A DNA stretch of 27,606 nt from a virus. Both the position numbers and the translations under genes were made by a program. The DNA lies in IMG/VR virus record IMGVR_UViG_3300009149_000217, positions 1 through 27,606 of that record. One strand, 5' to 3'. Shown here one piece after another: positions 19,818 through 26,712 of this stretch (position 1 is the stretch's first letter; every line of letters begins with the position of its first letter). Under the pieces are notes generated by a model that made no database searches, was not told where the DNA came from, and saw nothing but the letters and a program-made list of their open reading frames with translations.

Positions 19818-20407
19818 TACTCGTCGTCGTCCAAGCCTTCAGTAAGCGTCCTGACCTCTTCCCGGTTTCGTTGCATCGTTTCTAGTCTTTCACGGACAAG
19901 TTGTGAAGCGGGCACGGCCAGCAGCTCGATCGGTCGGCCCTCGGTGCCACCAAGCTCGGTGCGCTCGGTTGCTTCGCCACGGGCGAGGCGTTCCATCGTC
20001 ACCCCTTCTTTCAAGAAAGCCACTACGTCCCGGGCTGCCATCGAGGAAGCAGACAGCGACTCAAGCCTTTCGAGGGCCACTTTCTGAAGCATGACCGCAG
20101 TGTTGGCGTGCCGACGTTCCATCAACCTGATGTCGTCTTGCCTTTCTCGCCAACGGGTGAAGTCGTTGAAAGCGTCGTACTCGCCACAGCGTGCGACCCA
20201 ACGGTTCGGTGACGACCATTTAGCGACCAGGCGGCGGTGAGTTTCGTCGGTCCCCGAATGTTCGGCATACACCTCGTCAGCAGCAAGCCGGAGCGTCCGC
20301 TTGCGACCCATGTCTCGATAAGCGACAAACGCTCGGAACGCAGCGTCGGTTTCGTCCGGTGCCTGTTCCCACGGCATCCGTTCCAACTCGTCCCAGCGGT
20401 TAATCAT
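19817..20407 (-). CDS. Terminase small subunit-like DNA-binding protein
   Basis: This 196-residue protein has an N-terminal segment with RAFVAYRDMGRKRTLRLAADEV and HRRLVAKWSSPNRWVARCGEYDAF. This is the helix-turn-helix arrangement found upstream of terminase large genes in many actinophages. The middle is a long helix, and the end is acidic (TLTEGLDDDE). It sits directly before terL with a one-base overlap. It would select the packaging site and stimulate the motor. Confidence 0.7.
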   Translation of the reverse strand: MINRWDELERMPWEQAPDETDAAFRAFVAYRDMGRKRTLRLAADEVYAEHSGTDETHRRLVAKWSSPNRWVARCGEYDAFNDFTRWRERQDDIRLMERRHANTAVMLQKVALERLESLSASSMAARDVVAFLKEGVTMERLARGEATERTELGGTEGRPIELLAVPASQLVRERLETMQRNREEVRTLTEGLDDDE

Positions 20408-21315
20408 CAGGGACCGGCCAGGTAATCGGCAGCCCAGTATTCGATGGCACGCCAGCGGACAAACTGACCGAGGTCGTGAGCTTCCTGCATCTTGGCGACC
20501 GCAGCCTCAATCACTTCGGCGGCGTCTGGCGGGACCATTGCCGAACCGAATAGCTGTGGCAACGCAACCCATTCGGTTGGGTCGATGGATTCCGGGTTTG
20601 ACGTGTCGATGCCCAGAGCGTCCTGTGCGGCGTCGAGCAGCCTCATGATGACGGTCGAGAGGGCACGGGCGTCGTACTCTTTAGAAACCCGAGACATCAG
20701 AGCTTTCCAGCGGTCGTACAACTCAATGTCGGCCAGGTACACCTGATCCCGATTGAGATCCACCTCGGCCACGACAGCCTCGACTGTTTTGTCGAACCGT
20801 TCAGCCTGATGCGGGAGGAAGACGAACAGCGTCGTCCTGTACTTGACATCCAGATCGAGTGCCGGAAGTGACAGGGACTCAATGTCTGGCATGTCGAGCG
20901 ACTCGGGCGTGATGAACGCCTCAAGCCTGGCATCCACGTCCTGGATCGAATCGAGGATTTGGCGCAGCAACTGTTTCTCGTCGGTCCCTGCGATGGAGTT
21001 GTGGGCCAACTGCTTGGCGGCGATTTGGTCACGATTCAGCCCGGTCGTGTCAACGAGGGCAAAGATGTCGCCAACGCCTGCGGCCCGTGATGCCCGCACC
21101 CGGTGATGACCAGAAATAATCTCGATCCCGCCGTCGGCGTTCAGAGCCATGAGGGGCAGCGACTCAAGCCGCCCGTCACGCTCGATCGTGGCGGCGAGGC
21201 GATCGAACATTTGCGGCGACATTGCTCGGGCGTTGACATCCTGTTCCGATACGTCATCCACCCCAACTTTGTAGAGGGCGAGACCTTGCCCGAGGTCAAT
21301 GATGTGTTCAGTCAT
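20407..21315 (-). CDS. ParB-like (ParB/Srx fold) protein
   Basis: This 302-residue protein starts MTEHIIDLGQGLALYKVGVD, with GGAGAACC upstream. The domain of about 120 residues includes FDRLAATIERDGRLESLPLM, IISGHHRVRASRAAGV (the GHHRxxA box of ParB N domains) and a following helix (QIAAKQLAHNSIAGTD). The C-terminal 150 residues are unknown. Phage proteins of this kind act as nucleases, NTP-dependent factors or parts of DNA-modification sets. It overlaps the upstream modification-like gene by eight bases and precedes the terminase, which suggests a role before or during packaging. Confidence 0.75.
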   Translation of the reverse strand: MTEHIIDLGQGLALYKVGVDDVSEQDVNARAMSPQMFDRLAATIERDGRLESLPLMALNADGGIEIISGHHRVRASRAAGVGDIFALVDTTGLNRDQIAAKQLAHNSIAGTDEKQLLRQILDSIQDVDARLEAFITPESLDMPDIESLSLPALDLDVKYRTTLFVFLPHQAERFDKTVEAVVAEVDLNRDQVYLADIELYDRWKALMSRVSKEYDARALSTVIMRLLDAAQDALGIDTSNPESIDPTEWVALPQLFGSAMVPPDAAEVIEAAVAKMQEAHDLGQFVRWRAIEYWAADYLAGP

Positions 21316-22765
21316 TTTGGTTCTCCGATTGTGAGCGCTGGCGCTTCTTTTTAGGGGTGGCTGGGGCGGGAGGGTCAACAAACCGAGTGAACCAATCGCC
21401 CAGAGTTTCGGCGTACGTCATCTCGTTGAACTCGCCTCGATAAACGAGTTTCCACGTTTTGTTTGGCATTTCCTTCCTAGAGCGAAGTTTGAGAACGCCT
21501 TTGTCGATTTTGCTGTCCCTGGTTTTTGACAGGGTGGTCGTTTGGATGCCTGACAGGGCGCTCATGTGGAGGCCGATGTGGTGGCGGTAAACCCAGTGCT
21601 TGAACTCGGCCGAGCAGAGGAGCATCGTGTTCAGTTTCTGAAGTTTTTTGTAGACGTTGTGATTGGCCGTCACCCCATAGCCCTCAAGCATGTAGCGGGA
21701 TCGGCCCGTGACGGCGTCGGAACCATTCAAGCCGACGCTGGCTGCGACTTTGCCGTCGATGAGGAGCAGCACCGGGAAATTGGTGGTTGTCGTGCCCAGG
21801 CGGTGAACGAAGAGATCCCGGTAATACATGCCCGTCGCAAAGTCGCATTGCATGTACGAAATCTTGGAGTCCCTGGTGATGATGTCGTTGGCCCCCAACA
21901 CCGGGAGGTGCGTCGGCTCTTGCTTGGCTACAGCGGGGACAGCCCGGCGCAGCGTGAGGGGCTTGTTAGTGATGACATAGTCGGTGCGGCCCCCACCTCG
22001 CTCAACTGCGAGGAGTTTCGTCCAACCTTCAGGTATCCGGCTGTTGTCCATATACATCAGCGACACACAAGTCGCCTTCGACCCAGTCAGCATCCCGAGG
22101 GTCTCGACAATCTCGGCGGGGTCGAATGCCCGCTCATCCCATGTCGGCGTCCAAAGCTGTTGCTCGGCTTCGTCGTACAGCTTGGCGTAGTCGCCTGCGT
22201 ACATAGGAAGCGAGGCGGTGATGAAGTCTTCCTCAGAGTCCCGTTCAGCTACCTCAGCGACCACGTCACGAACGTCGGCAAGTTCATATTTGGCACCGTC
22301 GAGCAGCGCAGCCTGAACCGATAGGCGCTCGGCGAGGGTGCGGCGATACTCGACCCGGTTACCCCGTAACTCCCGTTGCATCTCGGTCGTGTATGCGGTG
22401 ATAACCCGACGGCCCTCGTTCGGGATGGTCAGGTGACGGAGAGCCAGCATGTGCCCAGCGACTTCTTCGGCCCGGGTTTCTGCACCGTCGATATAAAGCT
22501 GAAGATGTTCGGGGACTTTGATCCCGAATTGCTCGAACGTCAATTTTTGGTTACAGATCAGCCCGATGAGCGTCGAGTAAAGCGAGATGTCCGACGCCTC
22601 AAGCACGCTGCCTTTGATCCCGGTGCGCTGTGCGATCAGCGTGGGGATCGACCATTTGCCTACGCACGGGTGGACTAGCCGTTTGTGCTTGTCCGGGTCG
22701 AACTGTGCGGCGATCGTGTCCCGGAGCGGGGAAGGCGCAACACCCAGAAAGATTTGATGGAACAT
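21308..22765 (-). CDS. Putative DNA modification protein (methyltransferase-like plus Mom/GNAT-like)
   Basis: This is a 485-residue protein. Near residue 32, VHPCVGKWSIPTLIAQ and then SVLEASDISLYSTLIG resemble a Rossmann methyltransferase motif I region of the D12 adenine-methylase type, but I see no DPPY box. From about residue 300, YRDLFVHRLGTTTTNFPVLL, then KVAASVGLNG and YKKLQKLNTMLLC, look like a GNAT/Mom-type acyltransferase. Mom of phage Mu modifies adenines to block restriction. The C terminus is basic (KKKRQRS). It overlaps the ParB-like gene. Function is inferred from weak motifs and place. Confidence 0.5.
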   Translation of the reverse strand: MFHQIFLGVAPSPLRDTIAAQFDPDKHKRLVHPCVGKWSIPTLIAQRTGIKGSVLEASDISLYSTLIGLICNQKLTFEQFGIKVPEHLQLYIDGAETRAEEVAGHMLALRHLTIPNEGRRVITAYTTEMQRELRGNRVEYRRTLAERLSVQAALLDGAKYELADVRDVVAEVAERDSEEDFITASLPMYAGDYAKLYDEAEQQLWTPTWDERAFDPAEIVETLGMLTGSKATCVSLMYMDNSRIPEGWTKLLAVERGGGRTDYVITNKPLTLRRAVPAVAKQEPTHLPVLGANDIITRDSKISYMQCDFATGMYYRDLFVHRLGTTTTNFPVLLLIDGKVAASVGLNGSDAVTGRSRYMLEGYGVTANHNVYKKLQKLNTMLLCSAEFKHWVYRHHIGLHMSALSGIQTTTLSKTRDSKIDKGVLKLRSRKEMPNKTWKLVYRGEFNEMTYAETLGDWFTRFVDPPAPATPKKKRQRSQSENQND

Positions 22766-22802
22766 TCCCGCACCCTACCCTCATCCGGTACGGGTGCTCA
22801 AG

Positions 22803-22873
22803 TGGACCGAGAGGCAGGGGTCAAACCTGCAACGCCTTTCGGAAGAAAGGCATGATCGTTTCAACACTCTCGG
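22803..22873 (-). tRNA. tRNA-like gene with abnormal anticodon arm
   Basis: On the minus strand a perfect 7-bp acceptor stem (CCGAGAG/CTCTCGG) ends in discriminator T and an encoded CCA. The T arm is canonical in size (GCAGG, TTTGACC loop, CCTGC). The D arm is only about 12 bases, with a 3-bp stem. The anticodon arm reads GCCTTTC TTCC GAAAGGC, a perfect 7-bp stem with a 4-base loop. With a bulged T it can be forced to a CTTCCGA loop (anticodon TCC, Gly), and U73 would fit Gly. It lies in the 138-base gap between two genes. It could be a degenerate tRNA or a tRNA mimic. Confidence 0.5.
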
Positions 22874-22903
22874 GTGAACCCACTTGGGCAACACCCACCT
22901 TAC

Positions 22904-23080
22904 TCAGATCAGGCGGGCGGCCGCAACTACGGCGTCGTTGCGGGTCCGGTATTCGCCCCAGCATGACTCGCCGATCCAAACGATGTAGCGGAAATATCCG
23001 CTCGGCTTGGTGACGATTCGGATCTGCTCGAAGAACGGCGAGATGCCTACGGTGGTTGAGAAGGTGGGAAGGTTGCTCAT
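22904..23080 (-). CDS. 58-residue protein, leaderless
   Basis: It starts MSNLPTFSTTVGISPFFEQI seven bases after a TAAAGT box. The sequence is beta-rich with RYIVWIGESCWGEYRTRNDA. A short C-terminal helix (VVAAARLI) follows. The pattern of strand, aromatic residues and terminal helix is common in single-domain phage accessory proteins of unknown role. The tRNA-like gene follows about 31 bases downstream and may be cut from the same transcript. Confidence 0.7.
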   Translation of the reverse strand: MSNLPTFSTTVGISPFFEQIRIVTKPSGYFRYIVWIGESCWGEYRTRNDAVVAAARLI

Positions 23081-23135
23081 AACTTCAACTTTAGTGGTCG
23101 AGGTTGCCGATGTCAACGTCGGGCCTAGATTTATT
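23081..23135 (-). promoter_or_regulatory. Leaderless promoter cassette, copy F
   Basis: TTGACA at 23111-23116, 17-bp spacer, TAAAGT at 23088-23093, TGAAGTT, ATG. The dyad region reads AATCTAGGCCC, so only the left half is kept. The TAA-to-ATG gap is exactly 55 nt. Confidence 0.82.
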
Positions 23136-23564
23136 TTAGAAGAATGAACCTTGCTCCGGCGACGGTGCAGGCGGCTGCGTCAACTCGGGAACAATCAGAC
23201 CATGCCGCTCACGGAACCAAGCCGACAGCCACGTCCTGTGGCAGTAATCTCGAACCGGCGGTTGCACGTCATCGAAGCAAAGGAACACAAGGCGCTGTCC
23301 ACCATTTGCCTGAGCGATACGGTTGCACGTCGAGATGATGTCAGCCTGTAAGCGGTCCAGGCGTTCCGTGTAGCCCACGATCATTTGCGGGACGGTACTG
23401 AAGGCGGGATTGCGGAACACGCCCGCAGGAGCCAACTCAGGCACGTTGACCGGTTCGTACCCCAGCTTGAATCGAGGGTGACCCATCGTGGTGCGGACTG
23501 GCACACCGTCGACTGCGTTGAACCGCTGGTAGCGGGACGTGGCGGCAGTGAACTCAATCTGCAT
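23136..23564 (-). CDS. DUF488-like protein
   Basis: This 142-residue protein contains NAVDGVPVRTTMGHPRFKLG near residue 16 and, near residue 93, RLVFLCFDDV, then RDYCHRTWLSAWFRERHGL. A hydrophobic strand ending LCFD/E, then CHR, then a helix, is the signature of the DUF488 family, which is frequent in phages and has no settled function. The start shares one base with the upstream stop (TGATG). The C terminus is Pro-rich. Confidence 0.65.
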   Translation of the reverse strand: MQIEFTAATSRYQRFNAVDGVPVRTTMGHPRFKLGYEPVNVPELAPAGVFRNPAFSTVPQMIVGYTERLDRLQADIISTCNRIAQANGGQRLVFLCFDDVQPPVRDYCHRTWLSAWFRERHGLIVPELTQPPAPSPEQGSFF

Positions 23565-23788
23565 CAGTGGAAGCTGACGTAGGTGAAGGAGCAGCTCCCG
23601 CCGTGGACCGGCTGATTCCAGGAGTCGAGGATATCGGCGTTGAACGTGTCGCCCTGGGTCGTGGTGACGGTAATCGTGTCGCCAGGTTCGCCCAGGTAGA
23701 AGCCCAGGATGTCGAACGATTCGCCAGGGTCTAGCGACCTGATCGTTTGTGTCGAGTAGTCGATTTTGGTGATGGTGCGGTTGCTCAT
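23564..23788 (-). CDS. 74-residue beta-rich protein
   Basis: It begins MSNRTITKIDYSTQTIRSLD, with AGAAAGG a few bases upstream, so it is read from a leadered message. The body is made of short strands (FDILGFYLGEPGDTITVTTT, CSFTYVSFH), suggesting a small beta barrel. The longer upstream frame crosses the promoter. It is coupled to the DUF488-like gene by TGATG. Function unknown. Confidence 0.65.
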   Translation of the reverse strand: MSNRTITKIDYSTQTIRSLDPGESFDILGFYLGEPGDTITVTTTQGDTFNADILDSWNQPVHGGSCSFTYVSFH

Positions 23789-23850
23789 AAATACCTTTCT
23801 ATCATGCCGGGCGACGTTTCGCAACGTCTACGGCAGGGAATGTTTCGGAG
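23789..23850 (-). promoter_or_regulatory. Variant (leadered) promoter, GATAGAAAGGTATTT type
   Basis: GACGTTGCGA, then 15 bases on GATAGAAAGGTATTT directly before ATG. The last 15 bases are identical to those before the gene at 24491. AGAAAGG is a fair ribosome binding site. The -10 box is not certain, because GATAGA is a poor match. Confidence 0.5.
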
Positions 23851-23862
23851 GGCGTCGAGTTC

Positions 23863-24168
23863 TTATTCTTCGAGGAAGACCATTGCTACGGCTTGCCAAT
23901 CGACACGCCACAGGCTGCCAACATCAGAGATGAACAGCCGCCACAGGTCCGTCGGGGGCCAGTCTTGCTCGTATGGGAACAGGACCATCTCGACGTTCTC
24001 AGTGCAGAACGCCTCGATCGCATCGCCGCCCGACCATCGTTCCTTGCCATCGACCAGACTCATGCAGTGCAGATACATCGACTCGTCGTTGCTCAGGTGA
24101 AGGTGGGCAGCCCACGTTTCTCGGTTGGCCCAGCCGTTGTACTCGTCGGCGTTCATCGGCTTGCTCAT
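23863..24168 (-). CDS. Conserved phage protein (NGWxNRETW type)
   Basis: This 101-residue protein starts MSKPMNADEYNGWANRETWA and continues AHLHLSNDESMY. The YNGWxNxETW..L.L.ND pattern is widespread in phage accessory genes; the role of the family is not known to me. The C-terminal half is acidic and Trp-rich. The start overlaps the upstream stop as ATGA. It is read together with the 24491 gene. Confidence 0.7.
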   Translation of the reverse strand: MSKPMNADEYNGWANRETWAAHLHLSNDESMYLHCMSLVDGKERWSGGDAIEAFCTENVEMVLFPYEQDWPPTDLWRLFISDVGSLWRVDWQAVAMVFLEE

Positions 24169-24491
24169 GCGCCGTCAGCGAACAGGTTGATAACGATCTC
24201 GCCTTTGGCGGTGGTGACGACGATCTTGGTCGGATCGCTCACGTCAACGTCGGTCACCTGATGGCAACTGATCGAGGCATGCTTGAACTCGCCGTTCGGC
24301 GTGGTCCAGGCTGCGGCGTACAGCGGGGAAATGCTCATCTGGCCCGAGAAGTACGGTTCGCCATCGTTCCGTTCCCATCGGGACACTTCTGTTTGGAGGG
24401 GGCCGTGAGATGCCTGGTTTTGTTCGAGGCATCGAGCCGCATGGCCCACGTAGGTGCCGGGACGGATTTCGGATTGGATTTGGTTGCTCAT
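24165..24491 (-). CDS. 108-residue protein of unknown function
   Basis: It starts MSNQIQSEIRPGTYVGHAAR after AGAAAGGTATTT. It contains CLEQNQASHGPLQTEVSRWE and ISPLYAAAWTTPNGEFKHAS, then a beta-rich end (DPTKIVVTTAKGEIVINLF). An upstream in-frame start is rejected because it crosses the promoter. Function not recognised. Confidence 0.65.
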   Translation of the reverse strand: MSNQIQSEIRPGTYVGHAARCLEQNQASHGPLQTEVSRWERNDGEPYFSGQMSISPLYAAAWTTPNGEFKHASISCHQVTDVDVSDPTKIVVTTAKGEIVINLFADGA

Positions 24492-24546
24492 AAATACCTT
24501 TCTATCGTCGGTGCCAGCGTTTGACAACGTCGGCCGTTTATTTATT
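24492..24546 (-). promoter_or_regulatory. Variant (leadered) promoter cassette, 55 nt
   Basis: It begins at the TGA of the upstream gene with AAATAAAT, then GACGTTGTCA (24522-24527 for the TTGTCA box) and GATAGAAAGGTATTT before ATG. The stop-to-start gap is 55 nt, as in the leaderless copies, although the box spacing differs. Confidence 0.6.
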
Positions 24547-24777
24547 TCAGGCCCAGATGTGGGCGAGATCGTTGTCGAGTGACTCGTACCCGCTCATCAG
24601 GGTCGAGAGACCCGTGATAGTTGAGGTGACGTTACGAAGACGCCCATCGTGGCGAGGGTTCTTGGCTTCCCCCATCCAGTCGCCTTCGAGGGCAGCCTCG
24701 GTGCGGATGAGCTGGCGGCGAATGCGGAGGGCGTCGATATAGCTGACTGTCTCACTGATGTCGATATGGCGGTTCAT
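24547..24777 (-). CDS. 76-residue helical protein
   Basis: It begins MNRHIDISETVSYIDALRIR at the ATGA overlap with the upstream gene and ends with the TGA that opens a promoter cassette. It is predicted to be two helices (ALRIRRQLIRTEAALEGDW and a Ser/Thr/Leu-rich second one), separated by a charged loop. No family recognised. Confidence 0.6.
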   Translation of the reverse strand: MNRHIDISETVSYIDALRIRRQLIRTEAALEGDWMGEAKNPRHDGRLRNVTSTITGLSTLMSGYESLDNDLAHIWA

Positions 24778-24968
24778 CCGTTGATCCCGTATTCGGTGCA
24801 GATGCCGCCCTGGACCGGGTAGATGTGCGTGGCGTACCGATCGCTGCGACGTTCGCAAGCTCTGGCGTCACCCACTGAGTCATATCGGCCAGCGCCAGTG
24901 ACGCCGTTACGGATGGCAACGAACTTGCTGCCCGACTTCTTGATTTCGATAATCGCTGTTGCGTTCAT
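24774..24968 (-). CDS. 64-residue protein, leaderless
   Basis: It starts MNATAIIEIKKSGSKFVAIR seven bases after a TAGGGT box. The pattern of a strand, GVTGAGRYDSVGDARACERR and THIYPVQGG suggests a small single-domain fold with one helix, like other short phage accessory proteins. It lacks the SN at residues 2-3 that is usual for its leaderless siblings. Function unknown. Confidence 0.65.
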   Translation of the reverse strand: MNATAIIEIKKSGSKFVAIRNGVTGAGRYDSVGDARACERRSDRYATHIYPVQGGICTEYGING

Positions 24969-25023
24969 GTAAAGAACCCTACACGACTTGACTTAGATTG
25001 TCAACGTCAATCTCAGATTTATT
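24969..25023 (-). promoter_or_regulatory. Leaderless promoter cassette, copy G
   Basis: AATCTGAGATT dyad, TTGACA at 24999-25004, 17-bp spacer, TAGGGT at 24976-24981, seven bases, ATG. The TAA-to-ATG gap is exactly 55 nt. The last seven bases (TCTTTAC) differ from TGAAGTT, showing that spacing is kept while sequence is not. Confidence 0.82.
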
Positions 25024-25374
25024 TTAGACGGTCCATTCGGTGACTTTCCCGAACGTCAGATACCTGGCGATCTCGTCGCCGTCAGCCGGACGCCACTCGG
25101 CGTAATGGATTCCTTTGGAAGCGTCAGCGAGGGCAGTGAGGTGGTCAGCCCAGACAACTTGCTCAGCGCTCAGCTTGTTCGGCGGCACCTTCAGCTCGGC
25201 GACGATGATGAACCCACGCTCATGGGTCAGCGTCAGATCCGGCCAACCCGTCCCGTCATATTTCCAGCCTGTCGCAAACCCGTGCTTTGTTCGCATCGTG
25301 CGGTGGCCGACCGCACGCCACCCGTAGAGGTGGGCGAGATCGACCACAGCCGACTCAAACTCTGCTTCCGTCAT
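25024..25374 (-). CDS. VRR-NUC domain nuclease
   Basis: This 116-residue protein starts MTEAEFESAVVDLAHLYGWR. A mid-protein GWPDLTLTHERGFIIVAELK is the PD-(D/E)xK core: the Asp of GWPDL and the Glu and Lys of AELK. LSAEQVVWADHL and YAEWRPAD complete the VRR-NUC layout. Single-domain phage VRR-NUC proteins are taken to be structure-selective or Holliday junction-type nucleases in replication or recombination. It follows ssb and a 124-residue gene. No strong ribosome binding site is present. The TAA opens promoter copy G. Confidence 0.85.
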   Translation of the reverse strand: MTEAEFESAVVDLAHLYGWRAVGHRTMRTKHGFATGWKYDGTGWPDLTLTHERGFIIVAELKVPPNKLSAEQVVWADHLTALADASKGIHYAEWRPADGDEIARYLTFGKVTEWTV

Positions 25375-25383
25375 AAGCAACAA

Positions 25384-25396
25384 CGTAACTGTTACG
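25384..25396. other. 13-bp perfect palindrome CGTAACTGTTACG
   Basis: The palindrome spans the stop codon of the 124-residue gene and ends ten bases before the nuclease start. It may be a small operator or a stop-linked hairpin; it is too short to terminate transcription. Chance cannot be excluded. Confidence 0.35.
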
Positions 25397-25766
25397 GGTC
25401 TGACAGCACTCCAGTAGCAGCGACACGCTCGGCGTGCCGATCGAACACTGCGACCGCACGGGACAACAGCTCTTCGGTTACAACTTCAGCTTTGACTGTT
25501 TCGGCCAGCAACTCTTTTTGTGAGCGAAGCTGAGCAAGACGCAAAGCCGAATCTCGGTGAGCCGACCTTAGCATCGTTTCAGGATCACGGTGGTCTGGAC
25601 CTCGCACCCGGTCGGCGAGTTCCTCACGCTGCAACTGGGTCGAGTGAGCAGTCAAAGCAACATGCCTTAGCTCATGCCGTAGCACGGGCGGGTACTCTTC
25701 GACGCCATCAGCATCTACGGGTGTGGCGAGGATGTCGATAAGTTTTTCCGGCTCATAGTCCGACAT
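25392..25766 (-). CDS. 124-residue protein with a HExxH-like motif
   Basis: It begins MSDYEPEKLIDILATPVDAD. Residues 30-34 read HELRH in the context YPPVLRHELRHVALTAH, a HExxH zinc-protease-like motif. The rest is a long Glu/Arg/Leu-rich helix region (AHRDSALRLAQLRSQKELLA). No clear third zinc ligand follows, and the protein is shorter than known peptidases, so the motif may be chance. The start shares its A with the ssb stop (TGATG). Confidence 0.6.
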   Translation of the reverse strand: MSDYEPEKLIDILATPVDADGVEEYPPVLRHELRHVALTAHSTQLQREELADRVRGPDHRDPETMLRSAHRDSALRLAQLRSQKELLAETVKAEVVTEELLSRAVAVFDRHAERVAATGVLSDP

Positions 25767-26209
25767 CAGAACGGCTCTTCTTCGCTGTATGCGGGGTCTT
25801 GGCTTGCACCCGACTTTGGCGAGGGACGTTCAGCCGAGGACGAACGCTCAGTCCGCTCGATCTGGCATTGAGCAAACCGAAGCTCAGCCCCCACCTGGTC
25901 GGCGACGATCTCGGTCACATATTTTTTGACGCTTTCCCGATCCTCGTAACTTCGGTTCGAGAGGCGGCCACTGACCATGACCCGGTTGCCTTTGCTTAGC
26001 GAGGCAGCAACGTTTTCTGCCAACTCGCCCCAGACGACGATGTTGTGCCAGCACGTTTCCTCATCCCATTCATCCGTCTTGCTGTTCTTCCATCGCCGGT
26101 TTGTCGCCACCGAGAAGTTCGCCAACGCTTGACCGCTAGAGATGTAACGAAGCTCAGGATCTTTGCCCATCGTGCCCACGATGTTGATTACGTTTTCTCC
26201 AGCCATCAT
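25766..26209 (-). CDS. ssb: Single-stranded DNA-binding protein
   Basis: A 147-residue SSB. The OB fold is clear: NVINIVGTMGKDPELRYISS, ANFSVATNRRW, ETCWHNIVVWGELAENVA and KGNRVMVSGRL, over residues 5-110. A low-complexity Ser/Glu tail leads to the acidic tip YSEEEPF, the usual docking site for partner proteins. The length is close to that of phage SSBs. The start overlaps the HTH gene stop (ATGATGG), with a second ATG one codon later. It should protect single-stranded DNA in replication and recombination. Confidence 0.95.
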   Translation of the reverse strand: MMAGENVINIVGTMGKDPELRYISSGQALANFSVATNRRWKNSKTDEWDEETCWHNIVVWGELAENVAASLSKGNRVMVSGRLSNRSYEDRESVKKYVTEIVADQVGAELRFAQCQIERTERSSSAERPSPKSGASQDPAYSEEEPF

Positions 26210-26712
26210 CTGACTCCTTCAGTTTGTCGTTTTTTACTCGCCTTTTTTTTGGATGCCTGAGACGGCTTGGCACGGGCCAGCGCTTTGGCTGCGGTTTGTT
26301 CGGGCGTATCCGGCGGCCGACCTACAGCGAGAACATCACGGTCAGGATCGAAGGCGCTCAGGGCAGCCTCAGCGACGACGTACCGCCTCGGATCGACGGT
26401 GTCACGTACTGCGGTCAGATACCCTTTGTGAATCCAGTGAAGGACACCAGACTGCGACCTGTCTAGGCGGGCGGCAACTTCAGCCGTCGTCAAGAAGCCA
26501 GGCATCGCTGGGAGAGTCGAACCAGCAGTAGCTACGCCTGATTTGCGGGCAGCTACTTCCCGCTCGACTACGTGGCGGGGGATGTAGTTGACCAGCGCAA
26601 CCGAAATGGTTTCGAGACGGCCGTCCGCAATAAGTTTCGAGACTCGTTGCCGAGACACTTGAAGCGCCTCGGCGGTGGCTTTGATCGACATCAGGTCGTT
26701 GTGCGTGGTCAT
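26206..26712 (-). CDS. Two-HTH DNA-binding protein
   Basis: This is a 168-residue protein. Residues 6-28 (DLMSIKATAEALQVSRQRVS) and about 73-95 (GFLTTAEVAARLDRSQSGVL) are each a MerR/excisionase-type helix-turn-helix. The end is a Lys-rich tail (QASKKKASKKRQTEG) that would hold DNA non-specifically. It stands before ssb with an ATGA overlap and after an 18-codon leader ORF. It could be a transcription regulator, excisionase-like factor or nucleoid-type protein. Its dyad-binding form makes it a candidate to recognise the AATCTnAGATT element, an untested idea. Confidence 0.7.
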   Translation of the reverse strand: MTTHNDLMSIKATAEALQVSRQRVSKLIADGRLETISVALVNYIPRHVVEREVAARKSGVATAGSTLPAMPGFLTTAEVAARLDRSQSGVLHWIHKGYLTAVRDTVDPRRYVVAEAALSAFDPDRDVLAVGRPPDTPEQTAAKALARAKPSQASKKKASKKRQTEGVR

